This document shows positions 1 through 6,493 of a stretch of 63,572 nucleotides of DNA, in pieces. This stretch comes from Flavobacterium sp. UBA5153. GTDB lineage: Bacteria; Bacteroidota; Bacteroidia; Flavobacteriales; Flavobacteriaceae. Below the pieces are notes generated by a model. That model saw only the letters and a list, made by a program, of their open reading frames with translations, did no database searches and was not told the origin of the DNA. The position numbers were made by a program, and so were the translations under genes. How positions within the stretch are numbered: the stretch's first letter is position 1; the number at the start of each line of letters is the position of its first letter. Location: positions 1 to 63,572 of the forward strand of contig DHXP01000049.1 in the NCBI GenBank assembly GCA_002413745.1, given 5' to 3'.

Positions 1-413
1 CTCGTTGCCACAAGTACTATGACCTCGGCTGACTTCTTCACTTAACCACACGTGGTTGTGAAGACCTCCCCTGGTAAAAGCTTTTTCCTTTGTCCAATCC
101 CTGCGGCATCTACTGAAATACGATTTTGGTAATCTTCGGACGTTGCAATGGTGTGCTTGCTTATCCTCGTATATCAGCCTCTTATGCCGTTTCTGTTCGT
201 CAGTACCGGACTTTGTCGTTTCGCTTCCTTCAGTTCCCACCTCACGATTGACAACCTTGCGACGTACTAATGATTCGGGTTTTCAATCCGCTCATAAGGG
301 ACTTGCACCCTCTGGAAAAATAACACTCCATAAGTTGGATTCTTAATCCGAAATTTGTATTTTCGAATTTTTCTTCGAGCTTACAGAGTGTGTCCTGCTT
401 ATGCAGGGCACAC
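1..413 (-). mobile_element. Group IIC intron, 5' part (domains I-III), truncated by the window edge
   Basis: Read on the minus strand, the intron begins GTGTGCCCTGCAT at 413. It then carries the blocks GGTGCAAGTCCC, GGGAACTGAAGGAAGC, GACGAACAGAAAC, ACCAGGGGAGGTCT and GAAGTCAGCCGAGGTCATAG in the order of the Oceanobacillus-type group IIC intron as I remember it. The last block lies where domain III ends and domain IV begins, so the reverse transcriptase/maturase gene should lie left of base 1. Its 5' exon is the attC-like repeat at 414-541. An intact copy of that repeat at 3549 shows insertion between GT and T of the core GTTAGCC. The exact first base could be 413 or 415. The intron runs opposite to the cassette genes, as known for group IIC-attC introns. 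Subclass is inferred; the 3' end is not visible. Confidence 0.82.
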
Positions 414-541
414 ACCGTCGTTTGGCAATATGGCGGGATTAGGCTTAATTTAAAGATGGTTTTGTACTTGGAAAATTAGTCATTAACCGAAAGTTAAGGC
501 TTCCTTAATCCGCCACATCGCCAAGCGGCCAAACGTTGTGC
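414..541 (+). repeat. attC-like repeat copy 1, split by the group IIC intron
   Basis: This copy is about 97% identical to copy 3 over some 120 bases. Its arms are imperfect inverted repeats: CGTTTGGC and TGGCGG on the left, CCGCCA and GCCAAACG on the right. It ends in GTTGTGC (535-541), close to the attC core consensus GTTRRRY. The outer left core box is missing because the intron occupies that point. The overall plan (outer core boxes, asymmetric stem, variable middle of about 80 bases) resembles integron attC sites. Function in recombination is inferred. Confidence 0.65.
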
Positions 542-578
542 GACACCCTAAAAACCTAACCAATTAAAAAACAACAAT

Positions 579-650
579 ATGAATAAAATAATTAAAGTGT
601 TAATTTTAATGCTCCCGTGTTTAATTTTTGCTCAAAGTGATTTAGAATAA
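579..650 (+). pseudogene. Signal-peptide remnant (23 aa)
   Basis: An ATG at 579 opens a 23-residue reading frame, too short to be picked up by usual gene length cut-offs. It encodes MNKIIKVLILMLPCLIFAQS followed by three residues and a stop: a complete Sec-type signal peptide (basic start, hydrophobic core, Ala-Gln cleavage motif usual in flavobacteria) with no mature protein. The degenerate attC-like repeat starts two bases after the stop. It may be a secreted-protein cassette truncated by recombination at the repeat, or a very small cassette. It lies in the 392-base gap before the next gene, which otherwise holds only the repeat. Confidence 0.4.
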
Positions 651-651
651 T

Positions 652-775
652 AACTAACTTCAACAGCAGTTTGGCATCAATGGCGTGGTTTGGGCTTATT
701 TCAAAGTTGTTTTTGTAATTGCAAAGCACAATTTAGGATTCTTAATGCAACCTACTTTAATAAATCACGTTTAGC
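652..775 (+). repeat. attC-like repeat copy 2 (degenerate)
   Basis: The left half (TTTGGCATCAATGGCGTGG, then GGGCTTATTTCAAAG and TTTTTGTAATTG) aligns with the left half of copies 1 and 3. The right half has diverged. Outer boxes are AACTAAC at 652-658 and GTTTAGC at 769-775, each one mismatch from the attC core consensus. The length of 124 bases matches the other copies. Base pairing between arms is weak, so the site may be inactive. Confidence 0.42.
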
Positions 776-933
776 ACAACTCAAAATATATAGCAACCAA
801 TAATATAAAATCAAACTGAAATATGAAAACATCTTATATTAAGACAAAATCATATTAATAAATTTGAACAAGAAAAATAAAATTTTTATTATCTAACCCT
901 CACTTAATTTTAAGTGAATTAAATTACAACGTT

Positions 934-1410
934 ATGATTACTTTTACAATTATTGCAATAGTTGTTATCATTATTATTAAATTCTTAATGTATAGCTCCA
1001 AACCAGAAAATCAAATCGAAGCAAATGATATCAGAAAGAAATTTAAGCCTTTTATTGATACAATTATTAATAGTTACATGCAAAACAATGTATCGTGTTC
1101 AGTAGAAGATATTGATGATGATAAAAGATGTGTTGTAATTCAAACCGACAAATTATCTATTAACGATGATAAAATTACTCATTTTATTTATTTTATGAAT
1201 GATTCTTTTAAGATAGAAATAATATATAAGATTTTTTCATTAAAGTTTAATAAAATTTATACGTATAAAGTTTCGGAAATGGATGGACAACGACAAATAA
1301 ATGAAGCTAAAGATATTTTAAGAAACTTCACTCATTTGAAGTTGCAGTTTGAAAAAGATAATGAAGTAACAATAATTGAAGAAATTATTGATAAAAATTT
1401 ATATAATTGA
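934..1410 (+). CDS. Hypothetical membrane-anchored protein (158 aa)
   Basis: I do not recognise this protein. A single hydrophobic segment covers residues 1-20, so it is probably held in the inner membrane with about 135 hydrophilic residues on one side. The rest is rich in Lys, Asp and Ile with mixed helix and strand character and no obvious catalytic motif. It is the first of five plus-strand orphan genes between attC-like repeats 2 and 3, and its base composition is markedly more AT-rich than the chromosomal genes after 4113. No TAnnTTTG promoter is evident upstream. It is plausibly a cassette gene, but its function is unknown. Confidence 0.6.
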   Translation: MITFTIIAIVVIIIIKFLMYSSKPENQIEANDIRKKFKPFIDTIINSYMQNNVSCSVEDIDDDKRCVVIQTDKLSINDDKITHFIYFMNDSFKIEIIYKIFSLKFNKIYTYKVSEMDGQRQINEAKDILRNFTHLKLQFEKDNEVTIIEEIIDKNLYN

Positions 1411-1502
1411 TTTTTATTACGAATTATTATACTAATATGATCTCATTATTAGAGAATTTTAAAGAAACCATAAAATAAATAACATCGCATAATAGCTAAA
1501 AT

Positions 1503-1979
1503 ATGGAAAAAAATAATCAAAAAATTGCTCACACAACTTGGTGGATTTTCTCAATTATTGGTATTATTATTGGCTTAATTAATTCTGATAGTAGTTATAG
1601 AGATAGTCAACCAATAGCTTATGCGCTTATGGGATTAGTAAATGGTGCTTTAATTGGTTGGTTTTTTGGTTACGTCATTGATCAAATTAAAAATTCATCT
1701 ACAGTTCAACACATTTCAAAAAAAATTGAAGAAGATAAAGAAAATAAAACAATAATTGAAAATGCAAAATCATCATTAGCAAAATATAACGATGCAAAAC
1801 ATAGGTTTCAATATTTATCTAATGAAACATTAATTCATAAATATCAAACATCAGATATAGATAATTGCGACAATATGGAACAATTAGCTTTAGAAGAAGA
1901 ACTCGTAAAGAGAAATATATTAAATCATTCTCCAATGCATGAAAAAATGGAGAAAATAAATAATTATTTAAAATCATAA
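1503..1979 (+). CDS. Hypothetical two-helix membrane protein (158 aa)
   Basis: Not recognised. Two predicted membrane helices (about residues 11-28 and 38-62, the second Gly-rich) form a hairpin at the N-terminus, followed by a charged, helical, probably coiled-coil cytoplasmic tail rich in Lys, Glu and Asn. It ends four bases before the next start codon, so the two genes are probably translated from one message. AT-rich like its neighbours in the cassette-like region. No enzymatic motif is visible. Confidence 0.6.
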   Translation: MEKNNQKIAHTTWWIFSIIGIIIGLINSDSSYRDSQPIAYALMGLVNGALIGWFFGYVIDQIKNSSTVQHISKKIEEDKENKTIIENAKSSLAKYNDAKHRFQYLSNETLIHKYQTSDIDNCDNMEQLALEEELVKRNILNHSPMHEKMEKINNYLKS

Positions 1980-1982
1980 AAC

Positions 1983-2372
1983 ATGGGATTTACTATTATA
2001 CCAATATGTAAAAAATGTGGTTACAAAACAGAATCGATTTCTGTAGGAGGTGGCAGATTAAATCATTTAACACATTTTGGAGCACCTGCTTGGAATATTA
2101 TTACAAACAACGTAGAGCAAATTAATCTATATGCTGAAATCAAAAAAGTAAAAATAAAACAGCAATATCTTTTTTTCTTTCATCGCAATATAGAAATTGA
2201 AAAGATTAATGAAATATATGTTCCATATTATGAGTCTAAGATGTTCATTAAGGATGAGAATATCGGTACTCATAGTTGGAGCGGTAAATATTTTAAAAAA
2301 AGTAAAAACTTTTGTCCCAAATGCAAAACATTTAATTTAGATTTTTTAGATGGAGGAATTATGTTCGATTAA
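1983..2372 (+). CDS. Hypothetical zinc-ribbon protein (129 aa)
   Basis: Two Cys pairs, C9-x2-C12 and C111-x2-C114, lie near the two ends of the protein and would together make one split zinc ribbon, with about 100 residues inserted between the knuckles. A Gly-Gly-Gly turn follows the first pair. No DNA-binding or catalytic motif is evident in the insert. It starts four bases after the two-helix membrane protein, suggesting a joint message. The function is unknown; zinc binding is inferred from Cys spacing alone. Confidence 0.6.
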   Translation: MGFTIIPICKKCGYKTESISVGGGRLNHLTHFGAPAWNIITNNVEQINLYAEIKKVKIKQQYLFFFHRNIEIEKINEIYVPYYESKMFIKDENIGTHSWSGKYFKKSKNFCPKCKTFNLDFLDGGIMFD

Positions 2373-2507
2373 TTTTTTCTGATATATCACAATTTTATAA
2401 AATACAACTACACTTCTTAAGAAAATAAAACTTGATAATATTATGAGTCAAAAGGACATATATAGTATCATATTAATAAGAAAACACAATCCATAATTAT
2501 TTAAAAT

Positions 2508-3119
2508 ATGAATATAATTAAAGATATATTAAACGAGGATTTAATAATTGAAACAGAAAGATTAAAAATATATCCCTTCAAAATTAATCTTAAAACAGCG
2601 CAGGATTTATTCGAGATCTACAGTAAATCTACCAATGTTGAAAATTATTGTGATGTGTTTACTGATTTTCGAGAATTTTGCATACATCAGAGCAAAAGAA
2701 TAAAAACATTTCAAAATCTTGACAACGGTATCATAATGTTTATAATTGAGTTAAAAGAAAATTCAAAAGCTATAGGATTGAGAAATATAATATTAGATGG
2801 TGCTTATACAATGAATGGACAGGTAGAAATTAACAATGAAAATTTGATAACCGAAATATTAATAAGTGAAGATTATTGGAGGAATGGAATAGCATTCGAA
2901 GCATCAATAGCAATCTTTAAACTATTAAAAGTTAAAGGCGTTAAAAATGTATTGTCAGTTGTAGACTATAATAATACAAAAGCAAACTATTTAGACAGAA
3001 AACTTGGATTTCAAATTATAAATTATGATCAAGCTATAAATCAATTTTATTACCACAAAGATTTTGTTATTCATTCAACAAATATTAAACATAGTAATAT
3101 ATTATTGAAATCTCTATAA
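2508..3119 (+). CDS. GNAT-family N-acetyltransferase (203 aa)
   Basis: The protein opens like the RimJ/RimL branch of GNAT enzymes (IIETERLKIYPF). Around residues 105-170 it has the acetyl-CoA-binding core: strand ITEILIS, then YWRNGIAFEAS in place of the classical Q/RxxGxG/A loop, and the closing NTKANYLDRKLGF motif in which Asn and Leu-Gly-Phe are typical. It would transfer an acetyl group to an amine; the substrate cannot be read from the sequence. GNATs are among the commonest recognisable integron cassette genes, which suits its place between attC-like repeats. The final 30 residues are unassigned. An eight-base gap links it to the next gene. Confidence 0.8.
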   Translation: MNIIKDILNEDLIIETERLKIYPFKINLKTAQDLFEIYSKSTNVENYCDVFTDFREFCIHQSKRIKTFQNLDNGIIMFIIELKENSKAIGLRNIILDGAYTMNGQVEINNENLITEILISEDYWRNGIAFEASIAIFKLLKVKGVKNVLSVVDYNNTKANYLDRKLGFQIINYDQAINQFYYHKDFVIHSTNIKHSNILLKSL

Positions 3120-3126
3120 TTTTAAT

Positions 3127-3516
3127 ATGAAATTAATTAAGATAGAAAATTGTAAACCAGGTTATATTCTTAAAGGAATTACAAATCATAAAAACCGAGG
3201 ACACTATATGGTATTTATTAAAGAATACTATTTTCCTGATTTTATAGCAGTAATGATTTCGACTAAAAACGTTGAGAATAAAAATATTTTAATGTCTGAA
3301 AACCATTTTGAAAAAAAATTTGATGATAATGAAAATTGTAAAGTAATCTTCAAAAACTCTCATCTTGTTCCTGCTATACTTCATAAATATTTTGAAATGG
3401 GACCATTTGAGTTATGCGGAATTTTAACAGAAGATGGAATAAATTTTGTTTCTGAAAACATAGAAAATCTTGATATTGAAAGTTGGTCTGCATATCTTCA
3501 TAGAACGAATTATTAG
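3127..3516 (+). CDS. Hypothetical protein (129 aa), last gene before attC-like repeat 3
   Basis: Not recognised with confidence. The early part (GYILKGITNHKNRGHYMVFI, then strands ending in MISTKN) looks like a small beta-barrel and faintly recalls PemK/MazF-type proteins, but the usual conserved residues are not convincing. There are no membrane segments or signal peptide. It begins seven bases after the acetyltransferase stop and ends 33 bases before the repeat, the position expected for a cassette gene relative to its attC. AT-rich. No function is assigned. Confidence 0.55.
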   Translation: MKLIKIENCKPGYILKGITNHKNRGHYMVFIKEYYFPDFIAVMISTKNVENKNILMSENHFEKKFDDNENCKVIFKNSHLVPAILHKYFEMGPFELCGILTEDGINFVSENIENLDIESWSAYLHRTNY

Positions 3517-3548
3517 TAACACTCAACATTGAATAAAAAAAACCGAAC

Positions 3549-3682
3549 GGCTAACCGTCGTTTGGCAATATGGCGGGTTTTAGGCTTAATTTAAAGATGG
3601 TTTTGTGCTTGGAAAATTAGTCATTAACCGAAAGTTAAGGCTTCCTTAATCCGCCACATCGCCAAGCGGCCAAACGTTATCC
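3549..3682 (+). repeat. attC-like repeat copy 3 (intact)
   Basis: This is the complete 134-base copy. Outer boxes are GGCTAAC (3549-3555) and GTTATCC (3676-3682), which are nearly complementary and flank an asymmetric imperfect inverted repeat: GTTTGGC and TGGCGG pair across the site, with a 9-base excess on the right arm. Asymmetry of this type marks real attC sites, where unpaired bases choose the strand used. It follows the cassette-like genes and marks the right end of the accessory region. Confidence 0.65.
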
Positions 3683-4112
3683 CAAAAAAAGTATTTATGG
3701 CTACTCGCCATTTTTTTTGAATACTATTCTATTCAAAATCCCTACCAGAATAAACTTAATCCAGAAAAATAAATTCATTCACGAAAAAACAAAATAGTGA
3801 GGATTTGCAATCCATTCCTACAAACACGAATAAATAAGCCATTCTTAACGAGTGGTTTTTCATTTAAAACACATTCATCTTCAGCAGGAAATACAGTTAT
3901 TTATCAGGATTCTAGCCCTGATAGCAGCGGCATCCTTTTTTGTTCGCCATTTTCGGCGAACAAAAAAGATACAGCGGATAGCAGGAAATAGCTCCCAAAA
4001 AAAACACTTTCACACATAAAATGACTATAAATAAGGGATTTATTTTGAATTTTGAAGCACCTTCACTATCTTTCGCATTCGAAAAAAAATTGAACCCTTA
4101 CACATTGAAAAA
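3683..4112. other. Non-coding stretch right of the cassette-like region
   Basis: About 430 bases carry no convincing gene. A 64-codon frame at 3797-3991 crosses the hairpin repeat and has no family features. The stretch contains the 14-bp hairpin repeat described separately. It separates the accessory region from the first conserved chromosomal gene. Confidence 0.6.
3914..3996. repeat. Dispersed hairpin repeat, AGCCCYGATAGC family, copy 1
   Basis: A perfect 14-bp inverted repeat (CTTTTTTGTTCGCC at 3935-3948, complement at 3955-3968, 6-base loop) is nested in outer arms AGCCCTGATAGCAGCGG and CAGCGGATAGCAGGA that themselves pair imperfectly. The same frame AGCCCYGATAGCA...GAATAGCGGGA surrounds a different central hairpin at 57043. 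Conserved ends around a variable hairpin suggest a small dispersed element. Confidence 0.7.
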
Positions 4113-6344
4113 ATGTTAGAAGAAAAGACTGATAACCTGCTTGAAGCAGATGGAAATTTAGCAAACAATTCGCTTGAAATGATCCAAATCGAAACAGAAA
4201 TTTTAGAAGAAGCCGAAACAGTTGAACCTAGCGACAGCGAAATTTCCGTAGAAATGGCCGAAACTGTCGAGACGGTTTCTGATGAAGACTCAAGCGATAG
4301 CGAACAGGCGAAGCAATTGACAGAAACCGAAGCTACTATTGAACCCAAAAATCAAACCCCAGTAGATTCTGAAACTCCTGTTTTGGAAGAAATTGAAATA
4401 GTTGAATCAAGCAGTAGCGAAATAGCCGAGCTAGCAGAAGAGAATAATGCAACACTCACCGATGGAGACCCGAGCGATAGCGAACAGGCGAAGCAATTGG
4501 CAGAGGCCGATACTCTGGTTGAAACCAAAAATAAAACCGCAATAGACGCCATTGCCGACACCAATGCCGAGGAAAGCGAAGACGAAACCCTAAAAAATCG
4601 TCACGATATCCCGATGCTGGATTACGACACCTTGTCTTTGGAATCACTTGTGGACGAATTGAAAAATTTGGTCACCAATGAAAAAGTGATGTCGATAAAG
4701 GATCACGTAGAAGAAATTAAAAAGTCATTTTTGGCAAAATATTATCATCTTTTAGAAGAGAAAAAAGAAGAATTTATTGCCGAAAATCCAGACACAACCG
4801 AAGAATTTCAGTATCATTCTCCGTTAAAAACTAAGTTTGACCAATATTACTCCTTGTTCAGGGATAATAAAAATACACATTTCAAAAGTTTGCAAACCAA
4901 TCTGAAATCAAATTTGGAAAACAGATTGTCAATTGTCGAGGAATTGAAAGAGCTAATCAATCCGCAGGAAAACATCAAAGATACCTTAAAACATTTCAAT
5001 GATTTAAGGGAGCGATGGAAAAATGCGGGGCCAATTCCAAAAGACAAATACAATCACGTTTGGAACAATTATCATTTTCATGTAGAAAACTTCTATGATT
5101 ATTTACACTTGGACAGAGAGGCTCGAGACCTTGATTTTAAACACAATTTAGAGCAAAAACAAAAAATTGTGGCACGTGTCGAAGAATTAGTCAATGAAGC
5201 TGATATAAACAAAGCCTTTAGAGAATTACAAGATTTACATAAAATCTGGAAAGAGGATATCGGTCCTGTTTCAAGAGAACATCGTGACGAGATATGGAAT
5301 AAGTTTAGCGATTTGACTAAACAAATGCACGACAAACGCGAAGTTTTGTTTGAAAATTTAAGAGGAACCGAACTTGAAAATTTAGAAAAGAAAAGAGAAA
5401 TTGTCGCCAAAATTGAAGTCTTGGCAACCGAAAAAGTAAATGCCCATTCACAGTGGTTGGGTCAAATAGAAAAAGTGGAAGCTTTGCGAACTGCTTTTTT
5501 CTCTGCCGGAAAAGTCCCGTCAGAGGTTAATGAGGAAACTTGGACTGCTTTTAAAACTGCCGTAAGGAATTTTAATTCTTTTAAAAATTCATTTTATAAA
5601 GACATTAAAAAAGATCAAAACGACAATTTAAACAAAAAAAAGGCTCTCGTTGCCAAAGCAAAAGAATTGCAGGAAAGTCTAGATTTTGCGGCCACTACTC
5701 CCATAATGAAGAAAATTCAAGAGGAGTGGAAACAAATTGGCCACGTTCCAAGAAAATATTCGGATAAAATATGGGCAGAATTTAAGGAGGCTTGCAATCA
5801 TTATTTTGACAAATTAAAAGAGCAAAAAAGCGAGGAAAACGGTGAGGAAGTGGAAGCTTTCGATAAAAAGAAAGCCTATTTGGAAACCCTGAGAGAATTT
5901 CAGTTAACTGGCGACCATAAAACCGACTTGGATGCCATAAAATCACATATCGAAACCTGGAAAAACTTTGGAAGAGTCCCTTTTCCCAGAAGACATATCG
6001 AAGGCAAGTTTAATAAAGTTCTCGATGCCCTGTTCGAAAAATTAAGCTTGAGCAAAAAAGACAGTGAAATGATGCGTTTTTCCAACAGAATGGATAATTT
6101 ATCAGAAAATAATGATACCAGAAAACTGGAAAACGAAAAGATTTTCTTGATGCGCAAAATTGATGAAATCAAGAATGAAATTTTTCAATTGGAAAATAAT
6201 ATCCAGTTTTTTGCCAATACCAGAAATGCAAAAAAGGAAAATTCCATAGTCTTGGAAGTCCGCAAAAACATCGAAAAACACAAAGAGGAAATGGAGATTC
6301 TAAAAGACAAACTAAAACAAGTCAGAAGTTTGAATCAAGCATAA
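4113..6344 (+). CDS. DUF349 domain protein (743 aa)
   Basis: A cytoplasmic, almost wholly helical protein. Residues 1-165 are very acidic (Glu, Ser, Thr, Asp) and probably disordered. From about residue 235 onward come four or more DUF349 modules, recognised by the repeating W-K-x-x-G-x-x-P...W-x-x-F pattern (RERWKNAGPIP, KIWKEDIGPVS, EEWKQIGHVP, ETWKNFGRVP). The end (after residue 670) is a coiled coil. DUF349 proteins are widespread in Bacteroidota; the exact role is not established. The acidic region holds a roughly 60-residue tandem duplication, and each half carries the mini-element peptide D-P/S-SDSEQAKQ (residues 59-68 and 119-128). A terminator follows. Confidence 0.85.
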   Translation: MLEEKTDNLLEADGNLANNSLEMIQIETEILEEAETVEPSDSEISVEMAETVETVSDEDSSDSEQAKQLTETEATIEPKNQTPVDSETPVLEEIEIVESSSSEIAELAEENNATLTDGDPSDSEQAKQLAEADTLVETKNKTAIDAIADTNAEESEDETLKNRHDIPMLDYDTLSLESLVDELKNLVTNEKVMSIKDHVEEIKKSFLAKYYHLLEEKKEEFIAENPDTTEEFQYHSPLKTKFDQYYSLFRDNKNTHFKSLQTNLKSNLENRLSIVEELKELINPQENIKDTLKHFNDLRERWKNAGPIPKDKYNHVWNNYHFHVENFYDYLHLDREARDLDFKHNLEQKQKIVARVEELVNEADINKAFRELQDLHKIWKEDIGPVSREHRDEIWNKFSDLTKQMHDKREVLFENLRGTELENLEKKREIVAKIEVLATEKVNAHSQWLGQIEKVEALRTAFFSAGKVPSEVNEETWTAFKTAVRNFNSFKNSFYKDIKKDQNDNLNKKKALVAKAKELQESLDFAATTPIMKKIQEEWKQIGHVPRKYSDKIWAEFKEACNHYFDKLKEQKSEENGEEVEAFDKKKAYLETLREFQLTGDHKTDLDAIKSHIETWKNFGRVPFPRRHIEGKFNKVLDALFEKLSLSKKDSEMMRFSNRMDNLSENNDTRKLENEKIFLMRKIDEIKNEIFQLENNIQFFANTRNAKKENSIVLEVRKNIEKHKEEMEILKDKLKQVRSLNQA
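4287..4316 (+). repeat. In-frame mini-element copy E1, inside the DUF349 gene
   Basis: Thirty bases read in frame as DSSDSEQAKQ. The 3' half (GCGAACAGGCGAAGCAA) is identical to copies E2 and E3 and close to E4. It lies in the first half of a 180-base tandem duplication, so it and E2 may descend from one insertion. Confidence 0.65.
4467..4496 (+). repeat. In-frame mini-element copy E2, inside the DUF349 gene
   Basis: Thirty bases (GACCCGAG, short GCGATAGC hairpin, GAACAGGCGAAGCAA) read in frame as DPSDSEQAKQ, exactly 180 bases after E1. Shared ends with E3 and E4, which lie in unrelated surroundings, show that this is a dispersed element and not merely gene-internal repetition. Confidence 0.68.
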
Positions 6345-6372
6345 AAAAAAATAAAAAATATAGAATCCCAAG

Positions 6373-6415
6373 ACACAAAACCTCATTACAATCTTACGAA
6401 TGAGGTTTTTTTGTG
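6373..6415 (+). terminator. Rho-independent terminator after the DUF349 gene
   Basis: ACACAAAACCTCATT pairs with AATGAGGTTTTTTTGTGT around an 11-base loop, with a T-run within and after the right arm. Confidence 0.8.
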
Positions 6416-6429
6416 TATAAAAGGCGAAT

Positions 6430-6443
6430 ATGATAATTATCAT
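6430..6443. promoter_or_regulatory. Fnr-type operator upstream of hemN
   Basis: A perfect 14-bp palindrome, ATGATAATTATCAT. The same motif with one or two changes occurs at 14850 and 17390. Its centre is 29.5 bases before the first T of TATTTTTG (6466-6473), identical to the ccoS spacing. If transcription starts about 12 bases after that T, the box is centred near -41.5, the classical activator position for Fnr/Crp proteins. Confidence 0.8.
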
Positions 6444-6465
6444 TTTAATATTTAGAAAGGCTCAC

Positions 6466-6473
6466 TATTTTTG
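6466..6473 (+). promoter_or_regulatory. hemN core promoter (-7 box TATTTTTG)
   Basis: Matches the Bacteroidota TAnnTTTG motif and lies 21 bases before the hemN ATG. No clear -33 box is seen, as expected for an activator-dependent promoter. Confidence 0.7.
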
Positions 6474-6493
6474 AACATTATAAATGCCTTTTT

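Noticed and set aside
143-346. 67-codon plus-strand reading frame
   Set aside because: It lies antisense to the group IIC intron core and has no protein-family features; the RNA structure explains the sequence.
3797-3991. 64-codon frame over the hairpin repeat
   Set aside because: It spans the dispersed palindrome and has no family features, no promoter and unusual composition.
4456-4647. Antisense frames within the DUF349 acidic region
   Set aside because: The plus-strand DUF349 gene is clearly real; acidic low-complexity codons leave open antisense frames by chance.
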